From Candidatus Laterigemmans baculatus (GTDB lineage: Bacteria > Planctomycetota > Planctomycetia > Pirellulales > Pirellulaceae): 64,000 nt of DNA. The stretch spans positions 1 through 64,000 of the forward strand of contig NZ_WRPR01000033.1 of the NCBI RefSeq assembly GCF_010367455.1. Direction: 5' to 3'. A program made the translations under genes and the position numbers. Under the pieces are notes generated by a model. That model ran no database searches, was not told the origin of the DNA, and saw only the letters and a program-made list of their open reading frames with translations. This document shows, piece by piece, positions 28,027 through 37,300 of this stretch (position 1 is its first letter; each line of letters opens with the position of its first letter).

Positions 28027-30351
28027 TCACTCGACCGCCGCAGTTTCTTCCGCGGCGGCCTCTTCCTCCGTGGGCGGGTCGTCCGAGACGAGCGGGTCGT
28101 GGGCGTTTGGCGGGGGCAAGAACCAGCGGCCGAGCGGACTGGCGAGCAGTGCCGGGAGCACGATCAGGTCGCCGACCGTCGCGATCATCAACAGCAGCAC
28201 GAGCATCCATGCGAAGCTCCGCGCCGGGAGGAAGTTGCTGGAGGTGAACGTCAGCATTCCGGCGGCACAGATCAGCGCGGTCTGCAGCAGGGCTCGACCG
28301 CAGTGTCGGTAGGTCTCGTGGATCGCGTAGATCGCTCCATGCCCGTGCAGCAGCTCCCGCTTGTAAGTCGCCAGGAAGTGGAACGTCCCGTCGACGGCGA
28401 TCCCCAGCGCCACGCTGGCGGTCATCAGCGATCCGATATCGACCGACCAACCCATCCAGCCCATCGAGCCAAACAAGATCAGCGGCGGAAAGATGTTGGG
28501 GATCATCGCCACGAGCGCCGCCCAGAGGCTGCGGAGGATGAAGACCATCACGCAGCTGACCAGCAGGATCGCGGTCAGGAAGCTGTTGAACAAGTCGGCC
28601 AGCAAGGCCCGCTGCACTTCGTAGACGGCTGAAGTGACACCGGTGTAGGTAATTTCGATCGACTCGGCTTCCGGCTCTTCCAGGAGCGGATCGATCCGCT
28701 CGCGGAGTCGGTCCAAGAATTGGCGGTAGTCGATATCGCCGCGGCCGGTAACCCGTCCGCTGACCCGCCACAGCTGCGCTTCGCCGTCGCTACGGATGTA
28801 GCCCGCCGCGGCGAGATCGCCGAGCCGATCGCGGAGCCGGCTTTCGTAGACGGCTCGTTGCGTGGTCGCTCGAAAGCCGCTTCCGCGGGGCAGCGGCGGC
28901 ATGAATGTGATCGCCGAGATCGCCCCTTCGACCAACTCGACTTGCCGCGCCTCGGCATGCACGCGAGTGACGAAGGCGGCTCGCTCGACCAGGTCGAGCG
29001 GATTGTCGCCGTCGAACCGCACGATGACTTCGACCGGGACCAGCGGCGTGACGTGCTCCTGGAACCAGTGGTGGTCTTCGACCGCGCGGGTCTCGGGCGA
29101 GAGCAGTGAGACGACATCCAGCGTCGTCGTCACCCGCGTTAGCCCCCAGCCGAACCCGATCAGGGCGAGCAAGGCGACCACCGTCAGCAGACCATTCCAG
29201 CGGCGCATCACCGCGGTCAGCAGCACCCATACGCTCTTGCCCCCGACTTTCTCCAATCGCCGCAGCGTAAAGCGACGCTTGCGGAGGAAGCGTTGAGCCC
29301 CGGGCCACCACTGCATCGCCCCGGGCAACAGCAAGAACAGCAGGACCATGGTCAGCAGAACGACAAACGCGCCGAGGACGCCGAATTGCCGCACCGGCTC
29401 GACGTCGCTGACCAGCAGCGAGCCCAAGCCGAAGGCCGTCGTCACCGCCGCGAGCATCCCGGGCCGCCAGCCTTTGGCCAGCGCGTGCGCCGTCGCCGTC
29501 CGCTTTCTGCCCTCGCGGAGCGCTTCGTAGTAGTAATTGACGAGGTGGATGCCCGCCGAGATCGTCAGCACGAAGACCAGCGGCGGCAATACGATCAGCA
29601 CCGCGTTCATCGTTGCACCGGAATAGTAGAGCGCGGCCAGGGCGACGCCTTGCCCGAGGGCGGCGACGGCGACGACCGGCAGCGTGAACCAGAGCGAGCG
29701 GAGGCACAGCCAGCACAGCAGGAACGAGAGCACCGCCGAGGGGACCGCGAAGGTCTGGATCGACTGGACGCTGAACAGGTCGATGGCCATTCCGTCGATC
29801 GGCGGCCCCGCCAAGCGATACTTGGCACGGGGCAAATTCACCGTGGCGTCGGCCGCCTTGAGGATGATCTGCAGGGCCTGCTCTCGCTGCTCGGCTCCGA
29901 GCGGCGTCAACTCGAACGCCGCGCAGGTGGTCTCTCCGTCGGGACCGATCAGCACGTTCTCCAGACGGCTGACCGCCGCCCGGCGGGGGATGCCGACCTC
30001 GGTCAACTCGCGAAGCGTCTCGTATCCGTTGGGAGTTCCCGCAAACAGCTCGGGTTCCCCCGCGGCCCAACGCTGCTGCCGAACCCGCTCGACTTCCTCG
30101 GCCAGTGCCTTCAGTCGCTCGTCGTCGATCGTACAGCCGGGCCAACTGATCAGGATCAGCTCGTGCACGTCGAACTGCTCGATGTACTCTCGGAAAGCCC
30201 GCAGCGAGTCGGACTCCGGTGGAATCCACCGCACCGGTGCGTTGAACATGCTCGCGATCGCACTTTGGGCGCCGTGCAGCACCAGCGGCAACGAGGCGGC
30301 CATTGCGAGCAGAGTGGCGAACGAGAGATAGGCGAGGAATTTTCGACGCAT
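28027..30351 (-). CDS. RND/MMPL superfamily exporter
   Basis: A 774-residue protein with two repeats of an RND-type core: a single helix, a periplasmic domain and a five-helix bundle each (helices about 10-30, 210-350, 400-420 and 590-740). Motifs of the sterol-sensing/MMPL type are seen in the bundles, such as SAGIHLVNYYYEALREGRK and the second-half SVALGIAVDGTFHFLATYKREL, a hallmark of hydrophobe exporters. A membrane transporter for lipids, hopanoids or drugs is the usual role; the substrate is unknown. It is leftward and alone, its start about 90 bases from the divergent epimerase gene. Confidence 0.85.
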   Translation of the reverse strand: MRRKFLAYLSFATLLAMAASLPLVLHGAQSAIASMFNAPVRWIPPESDSLRAFREYIEQFDVHELILISWPGCTIDDERLKALAEEVERVRQQRWAAGEPELFAGTPNGYETLRELTEVGIPRRAAVSRLENVLIGPDGETTCAAFELTPLGAEQREQALQIILKAADATVNLPRAKYRLAGPPIDGMAIDLFSVQSIQTFAVPSAVLSFLLCWLCLRSLWFTLPVVAVAALGQGVALAALYYSGATMNAVLIVLPPLVFVLTISAGIHLVNYYYEALREGRKRTATAHALAKGWRPGMLAAVTTAFGLGSLLVSDVEPVRQFGVLGAFVVLLTMVLLFLLLPGAMQWWPGAQRFLRKRRFTLRRLEKVGGKSVWVLLTAVMRRWNGLLTVVALLALIGFGWGLTRVTTTLDVVSLLSPETRAVEDHHWFQEHVTPLVPVEVIVRFDGDNPLDLVERAAFVTRVHAEARQVELVEGAISAITFMPPLPRGSGFRATTQRAVYESRLRDRLGDLAAAGYIRSDGEAQLWRVSGRVTGRGDIDYRQFLDRLRERIDPLLEEPEAESIEITYTGVTSAVYEVQRALLADLFNSFLTAILLVSCVMVFILRSLWAALVAMIPNIFPPLILFGSMGWMGWSVDIGSLMTASVALGIAVDGTFHFLATYKRELLHGHGAIYAIHETYRHCGRALLQTALICAAGMLTFTSSNFLPARSFAWMLVLLLMIATVGDLIVLPALLASPLGRWFLPPPNAHDPLVSDDPPTEEEAAAEETAAVE

Positions 30352-30440
30352 GGCGTAGCCAGGCTAGCGGCACAATCGAGGTGGTGGACAGTGCGAATTG
30401 TGGCAACTACCTTGGCTCGTCGAAAGTACAAGGGCCATCC

Positions 30441-31619
30441 ATGCGAATCGTGCGGTTCTCGATCTACCTCCTCCGGCTTCCCCTTCGCCACGAGATCAAG
30501 CACGCCTCGGCAGCCCGCAGCGACAGCGTCAACGTGCTGATCGCTTGCGACTTGGCCGACGGAACACGCGGCTGGGGCGAGGGCGTGCCGCGGTCCTACG
30601 TGACGGGCGAAACGCCTGTAGGGGTTGTTGAACAGCTGCGGGCAACCGATCTAGCCGCCCAGTGGAGCGACGACTGCGAATCCTGGCCGGACGTGATCGC
30701 GATGTGCGATCGCTTCGCGCCCGCGGCGGTTCGCGAGGATCCTCGCGGCTGTTATGGAAACGCCCTGCGATGCGCCGTCGAGCTCAGCGTGCTGGACGCG
30801 TTTGGCCAACGGTTCGGCGAGCCCGTGAGCCGCGTGACCGCCCACCTGGCATCGGCAGCAAATATCGCCACCACCCTTTCCACGGTTCGGTACTCGGGGG
30901 CCGTCACCGCCGCTTCGCCGCGCCGCGAAGCGACGAGCGCGGTAAAAATGCGGCTCTACGGCTTTCGCGACTGCAAGGTGAAGGTCGCGGTCGGGGGCGA
31001 CGAGGCGGCGCGGCTCCGACGTCTTCGCCGTTGGCTCGGCGGGCGAATGGTGATTCGGATCGACGCCAACGAAGGCTGGTCGGCCGACGTGGCGGCAAAG
31101 CAAATCGAGTCGCTCGCCCGCTACGGAATCGCCAGCGTCGAGCAGCCCGTGCGGCATGAAGAGGTCGACGCACTCGCCGAGATCCGCAAGCAAGTCGCCA
31201 CGCCGATCATGCTCGATGAATCGCTGACCGGAATGCAGGACGCCGAGCAGGCGGTGCGAACCCAGACCTGCGACTTGTTCAATATCCGCTTGTCGAAATG
31301 CGGAGGGTATCTCCACTCGCTCCGCTTAGCCGCCTATGCTCATCAGTCGGGCTTGGGCTACCAGCTCGGCTGCCACCCGGGCGAATCGCCGATCCTTTCG
31401 GCCGCCGGCCGTCATTGGGCCACGACCGTCCGCGATGTGAGGTTCCTGGAAGGCTCCTACGATCGCCACCTCCTGACGCGATTACTGACGCACGAAGACA
31501 TCACGTTTGGCTACGGAGGCCGCGCTGCGGCGCTGACTCGTCCGGGACTGGGCGTATCGGTCGATGCAAAAGCGCTCCGCGACTTGGCCGAGCCACAATC
31601 CGTGGTGGAGGTTTTGTAA
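30441..31619 (+). CDS. Enolase-superfamily racemase/epimerase (dipeptide epimerase-like)
   Basis: A 392-residue member of the muconate-lactonizing/dipeptide-epimerase group. Catalytic pair: Lys in KVKV (179-181) and Lys286 in RLSKCGGY. Metal ligands: Asp208 (RIDANEGWS), Glu234 (VEQPV) and Asp259 (LDESLTG). The N-terminal capping domain has KHASAARSDSVNV. Ala-Glu type dipeptide epimerisation is a guess from the KxK...D...E...D...K order; other racemase activities are possible. The frame opens far upstream at 30303, but ATG 30441 begins at the family's usual N terminus. It is followed without a gap by the alpha/beta hydrolase. Confidence 0.83.
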   Translation: MRIVRFSIYLLRLPLRHEIKHASAARSDSVNVLIACDLADGTRGWGEGVPRSYVTGETPVGVVEQLRATDLAAQWSDDCESWPDVIAMCDRFAPAAVREDPRGCYGNALRCAVELSVLDAFGQRFGEPVSRVTAHLASAANIATTLSTVRYSGAVTAASPRREATSAVKMRLYGFRDCKVKVAVGGDEAARLRRLRRWLGGRMVIRIDANEGWSADVAAKQIESLARYGIASVEQPVRHEEVDALAEIRKQVATPIMLDESLTGMQDAEQAVRTQTCDLFNIRLSKCGGYLHSLRLAAYAHQSGLGYQLGCHPGESPILSAAGRHWATTVRDVRFLEGSYDRHLLTRLLTHEDITFGYGGRAAALTRPGLGVSVDAKALRDLAEPQSVVEVL

Positions 31620-32465
31620 GTGCACTCCCCTGCCCCGCGGATCGAATCCTTCACCGCCACGGACGGCTACGCATTCGCATGCCGCCGCTGGGAGAGCGAT
31701 GCGCCGCGGGCAAACGTGGTGGTGCTGCACGGAATTATCAGCCACAGCGGATGGTATCTGAAAACCGGCGAGCATCTGGCCCAGGCCGGTTTCGCCGTCC
31801 ATGCCCTCGATCGCCGTGGCTCGGGATCGAATGGACAGGCCCGAGGGGATGTGGACCGTTATCCCACCTGGATCGCCGATGTCGAGCAGTACATCGAAGC
31901 GCTCGGGGACAACGTTCCGGTGCTGTTGGTGGGGATCAGCTGGGGTGGATTATTGGCGACCGCCGTGGCGCGGCGGCATCCCGAGCGGATCGCAGGGCTG
32001 GGGCTGATCTGTCCCGGTCTCTTCGCCCGAAAAGGGACCAGCGCGATTCAGTATTACGCCGTACGCACCGCCGCGCGGTGGGGGATGGCCAGCTGGCGGT
32101 TTCCGGTTCCCCTCCGCGATCCCCGGTTGTTCACCGACTCGCCCTCCTGGCAGGCCTTCATCCGCGACGATCCCGAGACGCTTCGCAAAGTGACGCTGCG
32201 ACTGGCCCGAGCGTCGGGCGAGTTGTACCTCGACACGGTTCGCGATCCCGAGTTGATCCGCGTGCCGACACTGCTGATGCTGGCTGGCAAGGACCCGATC
32301 ATCAAGAACGAGGAAGTCCGCGCCTTCGTCGAAAAGTTTTCCACGGGCCAGCAAACGATCCTCGAGTACCCCGAGGCGAGCCACACGCTGGAATTTGAAC
32401 CCGACCCGTCGAAGTATCTCAGCGATCTCGAAGCCTGGTGCCGAGCGGCAAGCGAGCGGCGTTAG
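31620..32465 (+). CDS. Alpha/beta hydrolase (serine aminopeptidase/lysophospholipase-like)
   Basis: A 281-residue hydrolase of the Hydrolase_4 (monoglyceride lipase-like) group. The oxyanion motif VVVLHGIISHSGWY is near residue 40, the nucleophile elbow VGISWGGLLA gives Ser107, and His255 is in EASHTLEF. There is no signal peptide. It starts with GTG directly after the TAA of the epimerase, so both are translationally coupled. Substrates could be lipid or peptide esters; the coupling to the epimerase suggests a cell-wall or peptide-fragment use, which is inference. Confidence 0.8.
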   Translation: MHSPAPRIESFTATDGYAFACRRWESDAPRANVVVLHGIISHSGWYLKTGEHLAQAGFAVHALDRRGSGSNGQARGDVDRYPTWIADVEQYIEALGDNVPVLLVGISWGGLLATAVARRHPERIAGLGLICPGLFARKGTSAIQYYAVRTAARWGMASWRFPVPLRDPRLFTDSPSWQAFIRDDPETLRKVTLRLARASGELYLDTVRDPELIRVPTLLMLAGKDPIIKNEEVRAFVEKFSTGQQTILEYPEASHTLEFEPDPSKYLSDLEAWCRAASERR

Positions 32466-32486
32466 CAGCGAGTCCTTTGAATTTTT

Positions 32487-32560
32487 ATCAGCCGCCGGGC
32501 GCTAGCCCCCGGTTGCCGAAAAGCCCGTGGGAACCGGACGCTAGCGCGTGGCGGCTGATT
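32487..32560. repeat. Palindromic repeat, CATCAGCCGC...CTAGCG family
   Basis: Arms ATCAGCCGCCGGGCGCTAGC and GGACGCTAGCGCGTGGCGGC then TGAT, with a GTTGCCGAAAAG-type centre, lie between two convergent genes (hydrolase and GH3). It could end transcription of both. Confidence 0.85.
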
Positions 32561-32595
32561 CCGCACAGTAAACCAACAGTCAACGGGATCACACC

Positions 32596-34278
32596 CTAGG
32601 CCGTCGAGGCGGGGGCGGGTAGCTGGGTGATGAAATCCTGATCATTGGTCAAACAGGGATGCTTGAACTGTTCGACACTGGCTCCGCGACGCGTGAGTGC
32701 TCGCCGGTGAAAGGCTCGCCAAGTTCCCGCTGGTAGTCGGCGGACGACCACGGGATCGAGTCTCCGCGTCGCGACTCGGTTTTCATACTCGCAGTTGACT
32801 TCCGCCAGACGCCGATCGACCGCGGCGGCGAGCCTTTGTTCGGATGCGGTGTCCATCGTCGATTCGATCAACAACTCGTAGTGGGGCGGATCGCCAAAGA
32901 CGGGGGCGAGGGTGAAGTGTTCGATGCGTTGACCGAGTTCTTTGAGCGAGTCGCGAACCGCGGTCACGACCTGGTGCTCGCTGAGCTTCTCGCCGGTCAT
33001 GCTCGAGTAGTGGGCACCCTTATTGAGAAACTCCAGAATGGGTGCCTGACCTTCAAAGCCGACGCAGCGGACGACGTCGTGAATATCGTGACGCCACAGA
33101 GCGCTCGACGTGGACATCACGAGGTAATAGTTCTGGTCGCGCTCCAGTTCGTGAGCCTCGAGGATCGTGGGGTTCGCCGATTCATGTTCTGCCTCTGGAA
33201 TGAACTCAAAGTACTGACTGCCGACGTCGAGAACCCCGGCCGGTGAGTTCGCTTCGAGCGGGATCGTCATCCGGCCCTCGCTGGCCGAGAGCCCGTGGTC
33301 GCGAAACGTGACGTCGCCAAAATAATCTTGTACTTGAGGGAGGTAAGCGGCGACCGATCCACCGGTCCAAACAGCCAGCACCGCGAGTTGCTTCCAGTAA
33401 TCGCGCGGCCAGAGGTGGCCGGTTTGCTCGACGATCTTTTCGAGCGCTCGAGCCCGTTTGGGATGGGCCCGATCAAATTGTCGCTGGAGCCGTTTGCGGA
33501 CTTCCTCGGGGAGCTGGACGTTGCGGTCGAGAGTCCCGTCATGGATGTCGCGAATCAACGTATCGCGTCGCTCGTCTCCGAGCCGCGCCAGGCCGATCAG
33601 GGTGAGCGGGTTGGCGGTGATGAGGATGCCGACGTTTTCCACCGGCATCGCCAGACGCAGCGCCGTGTACTGCTTCGATTCGGCGTCGGGAATCTTGTTG
33701 AGCGCGGTCGGCAAGCAAAAGATGAGATCCGAAACGGCCGGGCGGGTTTCCGCGGCTAGCCCGCTGATGTTGCCACAGTAGAAACCGCCCTCGGTTCGCG
33801 TCTGCTGCCAATCGCTGCTGAACTGCAGCGTCTTGGTCCGCAGCAGTTCCGGGTGTTGGTGGTAGGTCCGCATGCCCCACACGTTCCAGCCCCGGCGATA
33901 CTCTTGGAAAAAGTGGTTGGTGATCGGGATGTACTTCGACTCGCTGGTCGTGCCCGAAGTCATTGCGAACATCAGGACTTTGGTGTCCGGACCGAACATG
34001 GCCCGGACGTCTCCCTGCTTCACGCGTTCCACGTACGGCCGAAAGTACTCGTAGTCGGTCAGCGGAACGTGGCGGCGGAAATCGGCGATCGTTCGGATTT
34101 GGTCAAACCGGTGGTCGCGACCAAAATCGCTGTCCATCTCGCGGCGAAGCTTGGAGAACAGCACCTCGCGCTGCAGTTCCGCCGCCCGCTTTGCGCTCGC
34201 TAAGAAGCGACGGACTTCGCGTTGGCGGAGACCGACGTAGGCTCGCAAACCGAGGGCGGTGCTGGTGGTTTTAAGCAT
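32596..34278 (-). CDS. GH3-family acyl-acid amido-synthetase homologue
   Basis: A 560-residue member of the GH3 (auxin-responsive promoter) family, an ANL-fold adenylating enzyme; plant members join acyl acids to amino acids through an acyl-adenylate. Adenylation-loop motif FAMTSGTTSESKYIPIT is at about residue 110, the SASEGRMTIPL element (aromatic-SEG) near residue 325, and LWRHDIHDVVRCVGF with EFLNKGAHYSSMTGEKLSE near the end (the family's nucleotide- and phosphate-contacting part). The length is normal. It starts 24 bases after the PKS stop, on the same strand, so it is the second gene of the PKS operon. The substrate pair is unknown; conjugation of the PKS product is inferred. Confidence 0.85.
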   Translation of the reverse strand: MLKTTSTALGLRAYVGLRQREVRRFLASAKRAAELQREVLFSKLRREMDSDFGRDHRFDQIRTIADFRRHVPLTDYEYFRPYVERVKQGDVRAMFGPDTKVLMFAMTSGTTSESKYIPITNHFFQEYRRGWNVWGMRTYHQHPELLRTKTLQFSSDWQQTRTEGGFYCGNISGLAAETRPAVSDLIFCLPTALNKIPDAESKQYTALRLAMPVENVGILITANPLTLIGLARLGDERRDTLIRDIHDGTLDRNVQLPEEVRKRLQRQFDRAHPKRARALEKIVEQTGHLWPRDYWKQLAVLAVWTGGSVAAYLPQVQDYFGDVTFRDHGLSASEGRMTIPLEANSPAGVLDVGSQYFEFIPEAEHESANPTILEAHELERDQNYYLVMSTSSALWRHDIHDVVRCVGFEGQAPILEFLNKGAHYSSMTGEKLSEHQVVTAVRDSLKELGQRIEHFTLAPVFGDPPHYELLIESTMDTASEQRLAAAVDRRLAEVNCEYENRVATRRLDPVVVRRLPAGTWRAFHRRALTRRGASVEQFKHPCLTNDQDFITQLPAPASTA

Positions 34279-34302
34279 GAGGCGGTCGTTCAGTCGCTGA
34301 CG

Positions 34303-37300
34303 CTAGAGGAGAACCGAGCGCGAGCTGTCGAGCGTATGCACATCGGCCGGAACGGTCGAGTCGAGGTGACGGCCAATCGTCTCGGCGAGCTGTTGCCCGT
34401 GCCGACCGGTCAGCATGCTGAAGTGGTCTCCACCGACCCGCTCGATTTCCAAATCTTCGCCGAGGATCGGACCCCAGCCGAGATCATCGCCCAAATGCCG
34501 GCCGGTGGCCAGGCTCAAGACGGCTGATTGCTTGGGGCGGTACATTCGAATCCGCTGTCCGAGCGGCTGCACTTGGTACGCCAGCGCCGCGCGGAGGTGG
34601 GCTCGGCAGAGTTCGATCCGTCGCTGCAGATCGCTCCGCGTCGTCCCCTCCGGAAGCACTCGCTGCTGTTTCATCTCCCGCAAAATCCGGTCCGTGGCTT
34701 GATCGGGTTGCATCGCCTTGAGCTCCGCATACTCGATCCGCATCTTGGCCCCGGAGAACCAGTTCGAGAAGTTGACCAAATCGTGCAGGAAGCGGGCATC
34801 GTCGCTGAGGTCGACCCCCTGCAGGATCTCCGACGTCGGCGTGTCGATGAACAACAATTCGACCGCGTGCCCCGCGGCCTTCAGCTGACGAGCGATCTCG
34901 TAGGCGAAGATCCCGCCGGTCGACCAACCGCTCAAGAGGTAGGGCCCCTGGGGCTGCGCGGAGCGGATCAGCTCGGCGTACTCCTCGGCCATCTCCTCGA
35001 CACTCTCGTGCGGCACCGTCCCGGCGTCGGCTCCGCGAGGACGGATCGTTGTCACACAGCGGCTGCGACCAAGGTGCTGGGCCAGATCGCGGTAGCAGCG
35101 GAGGTCGCCGCCGACCGGGTGCAGGCAGTACAGGGCCGGAAGTGCCGCTTGCGTCTGCAGCGGCACGAGCGAAGAGCCCCCCTTCGAAGTGGAAACCGAG
35201 GCCGTCGATCCGGGTGCGTCGTCGTCCAACGCCTCTCCGAGCCCTTCGCCGGTCAGCGAGGCGAGCATCGTGCCGGTGATCGAGGCAATGCTCGGACGCT
35301 CCATCAGCGCCGCCATCGGCAGCTCGATGTCGAGCTGGGCTTCGAGGTTCGTCTTCAGCTCCATCGCCATCAGCGAGTCGACTCCGACCACATTCAGCAG
35401 CTGTTCGGGATCGAGATCCGCGGGGTCCATTCCCATGATCCGGGCCAGCTCGGCAGTCAAATAATTCTGCAACAGCGGTTGCTGCTCCTCCGCCGCGGTC
35501 GCAGCGAACCGGCCGAGGAATTCGCGATCGACCTTCCCCGGGTCGCCCGCCGCGGCTGGGTCTTCCCACTGCGAGGCAAAGGCTTCGAAGAGCGGTGGGC
35601 GGCGGCGCGGGAACTGACGCGCCAGAGCCGACCAATCGACGTCCATCACGGCCAGCTGAACCGGAGCCGACTCGGATTCCTTGAGCAGTCGGTCGAGAAT
35701 CGAGAGGCACGCCTCCGGGTCGAGCAGCCGCATCCCGCGATCGCTCAATTGGCTATCGGGGTCGGCGGTCACGGCCATGCCCCCTTCGGCCCACGGACCC
35801 CAGTTGATCGCGGTCGCGGGCAAGCCGCGCGACCGCCGCAGGGCAGCCAGCCCGTCCAGGAACGCGTTCCCCGCAGCGTAATTCGCTTGCCCCGGTGAAC
35901 CCAGCACCGCGGCGATCGAAGAGAACAGCACAAAGAAGTCGAGCGGCTGAGTCTGCGAGAGCGCGTGCAGGTTCCAGGCTCCCTGCACCTTCGGCCGCAA
36001 CGCCCGCTCGAGTTGCTCGAGCGACATGTCGTACAGCAATCCGTCGGCGAGCGCACCGGCGGCGTGGAGGATCCCGCCGAGCGGTGGGAAGTCGGCTGGA
36101 ATCTGAGCCAGTGCGCCTTCGAGCGATTTGCGGTCCGCCACGTCCGCCTGCAGGCACGCCACCCGCGTTCCCGGCGGCAACTCGGCCAACCGTCGCTGCT
36201 GGTCGTCGCTCGGCGAGCGGCGGGAGAGGAGCAGCAGGTGGCGCGCTCCCTGCTCGGCCAACCACTGGGCCAACCGCAACCCGAGGGCTCCGAGACCGCC
36301 GGTGATCAGATAGCTCGCTTCGGCATGGATCGTCGGCTTCCGCTCGCAAACCGCCGCGGCGGGGCGGTCCTGCGGCGAGAGCGAGACGACTACTTTGCCA
36401 ATGTTCTTCCGCTGGGCCATGTAGCGGAAAGCGGTCGCGGTCTCGGGGGCCGCAAACGTCTTGTGCGGCAGCGGACGATAAACCCCCTGCTCGAACAACT
36501 CCATCACTTCGCTGAACAGCCGGCGGATGTCGTCGGGTCGCTGGCGCAGCATTCGGTCGAGATCGATCGCCGAATAAGAAAGATTGTCTTGGAACGGCGC
36601 CAGCCCAATCATCCGGTCCTGATAAATGTCGGTCTTACCGATTTCCAGAAAACGCCCGTAGGCCGCCAGAATCGAGAGGCTCTTGGGAATCACATCGCCC
36701 GGGAGCGAATTGAGGACGACGTCGACGCCGTAGCGATCGGTCGCGTGGAGAATTTGATCGGCGAATTCGAGAGTGCGGGAATTGAAGACGTGGGACACGC
36801 CGAGCGAGGCGAGGAACTCCCGCTTCTCATCGCTGCCGGCGGTCGCGAACACTTCGGCACCGACGTGCTCGGCAATCTGAATCGCCGCTTGGCCCACTCC
36901 GCCGGCCGCGGCGTGGATCAAGACGCGTTCGCCTCGCCCGAGCCGGCCCAACCAGCGAAGTGCGTAATGGGCCGTCAGGAACGTGATCGGAATCGTGCTC
37001 GCCTCGTCGTGCGAAAGCGATGCGGGTTTGCGGGCGAGCGCGTACTCGGCGGTCACCGCATGGCTGGCAAAACTCGACGGCGCGACACCCATGACTTCGT
37101 CGCCCACGCGAAAGCGAGTGACCTCCGAGCCGACGGCCGTGACCACCCCGGAGCACTCGATCCCAAGCGGCGGTTCCTGATCGGTCAATCCCGGGTAGAG
37201 CCCCATCGCTTTGAGTACGTCGCTGAAATTCAAACCGGCACTGTGGACCTCAATCGCGACTTGATCGGGAGCGAGCTTGGGAAGTTCGAACGACGCGTAG

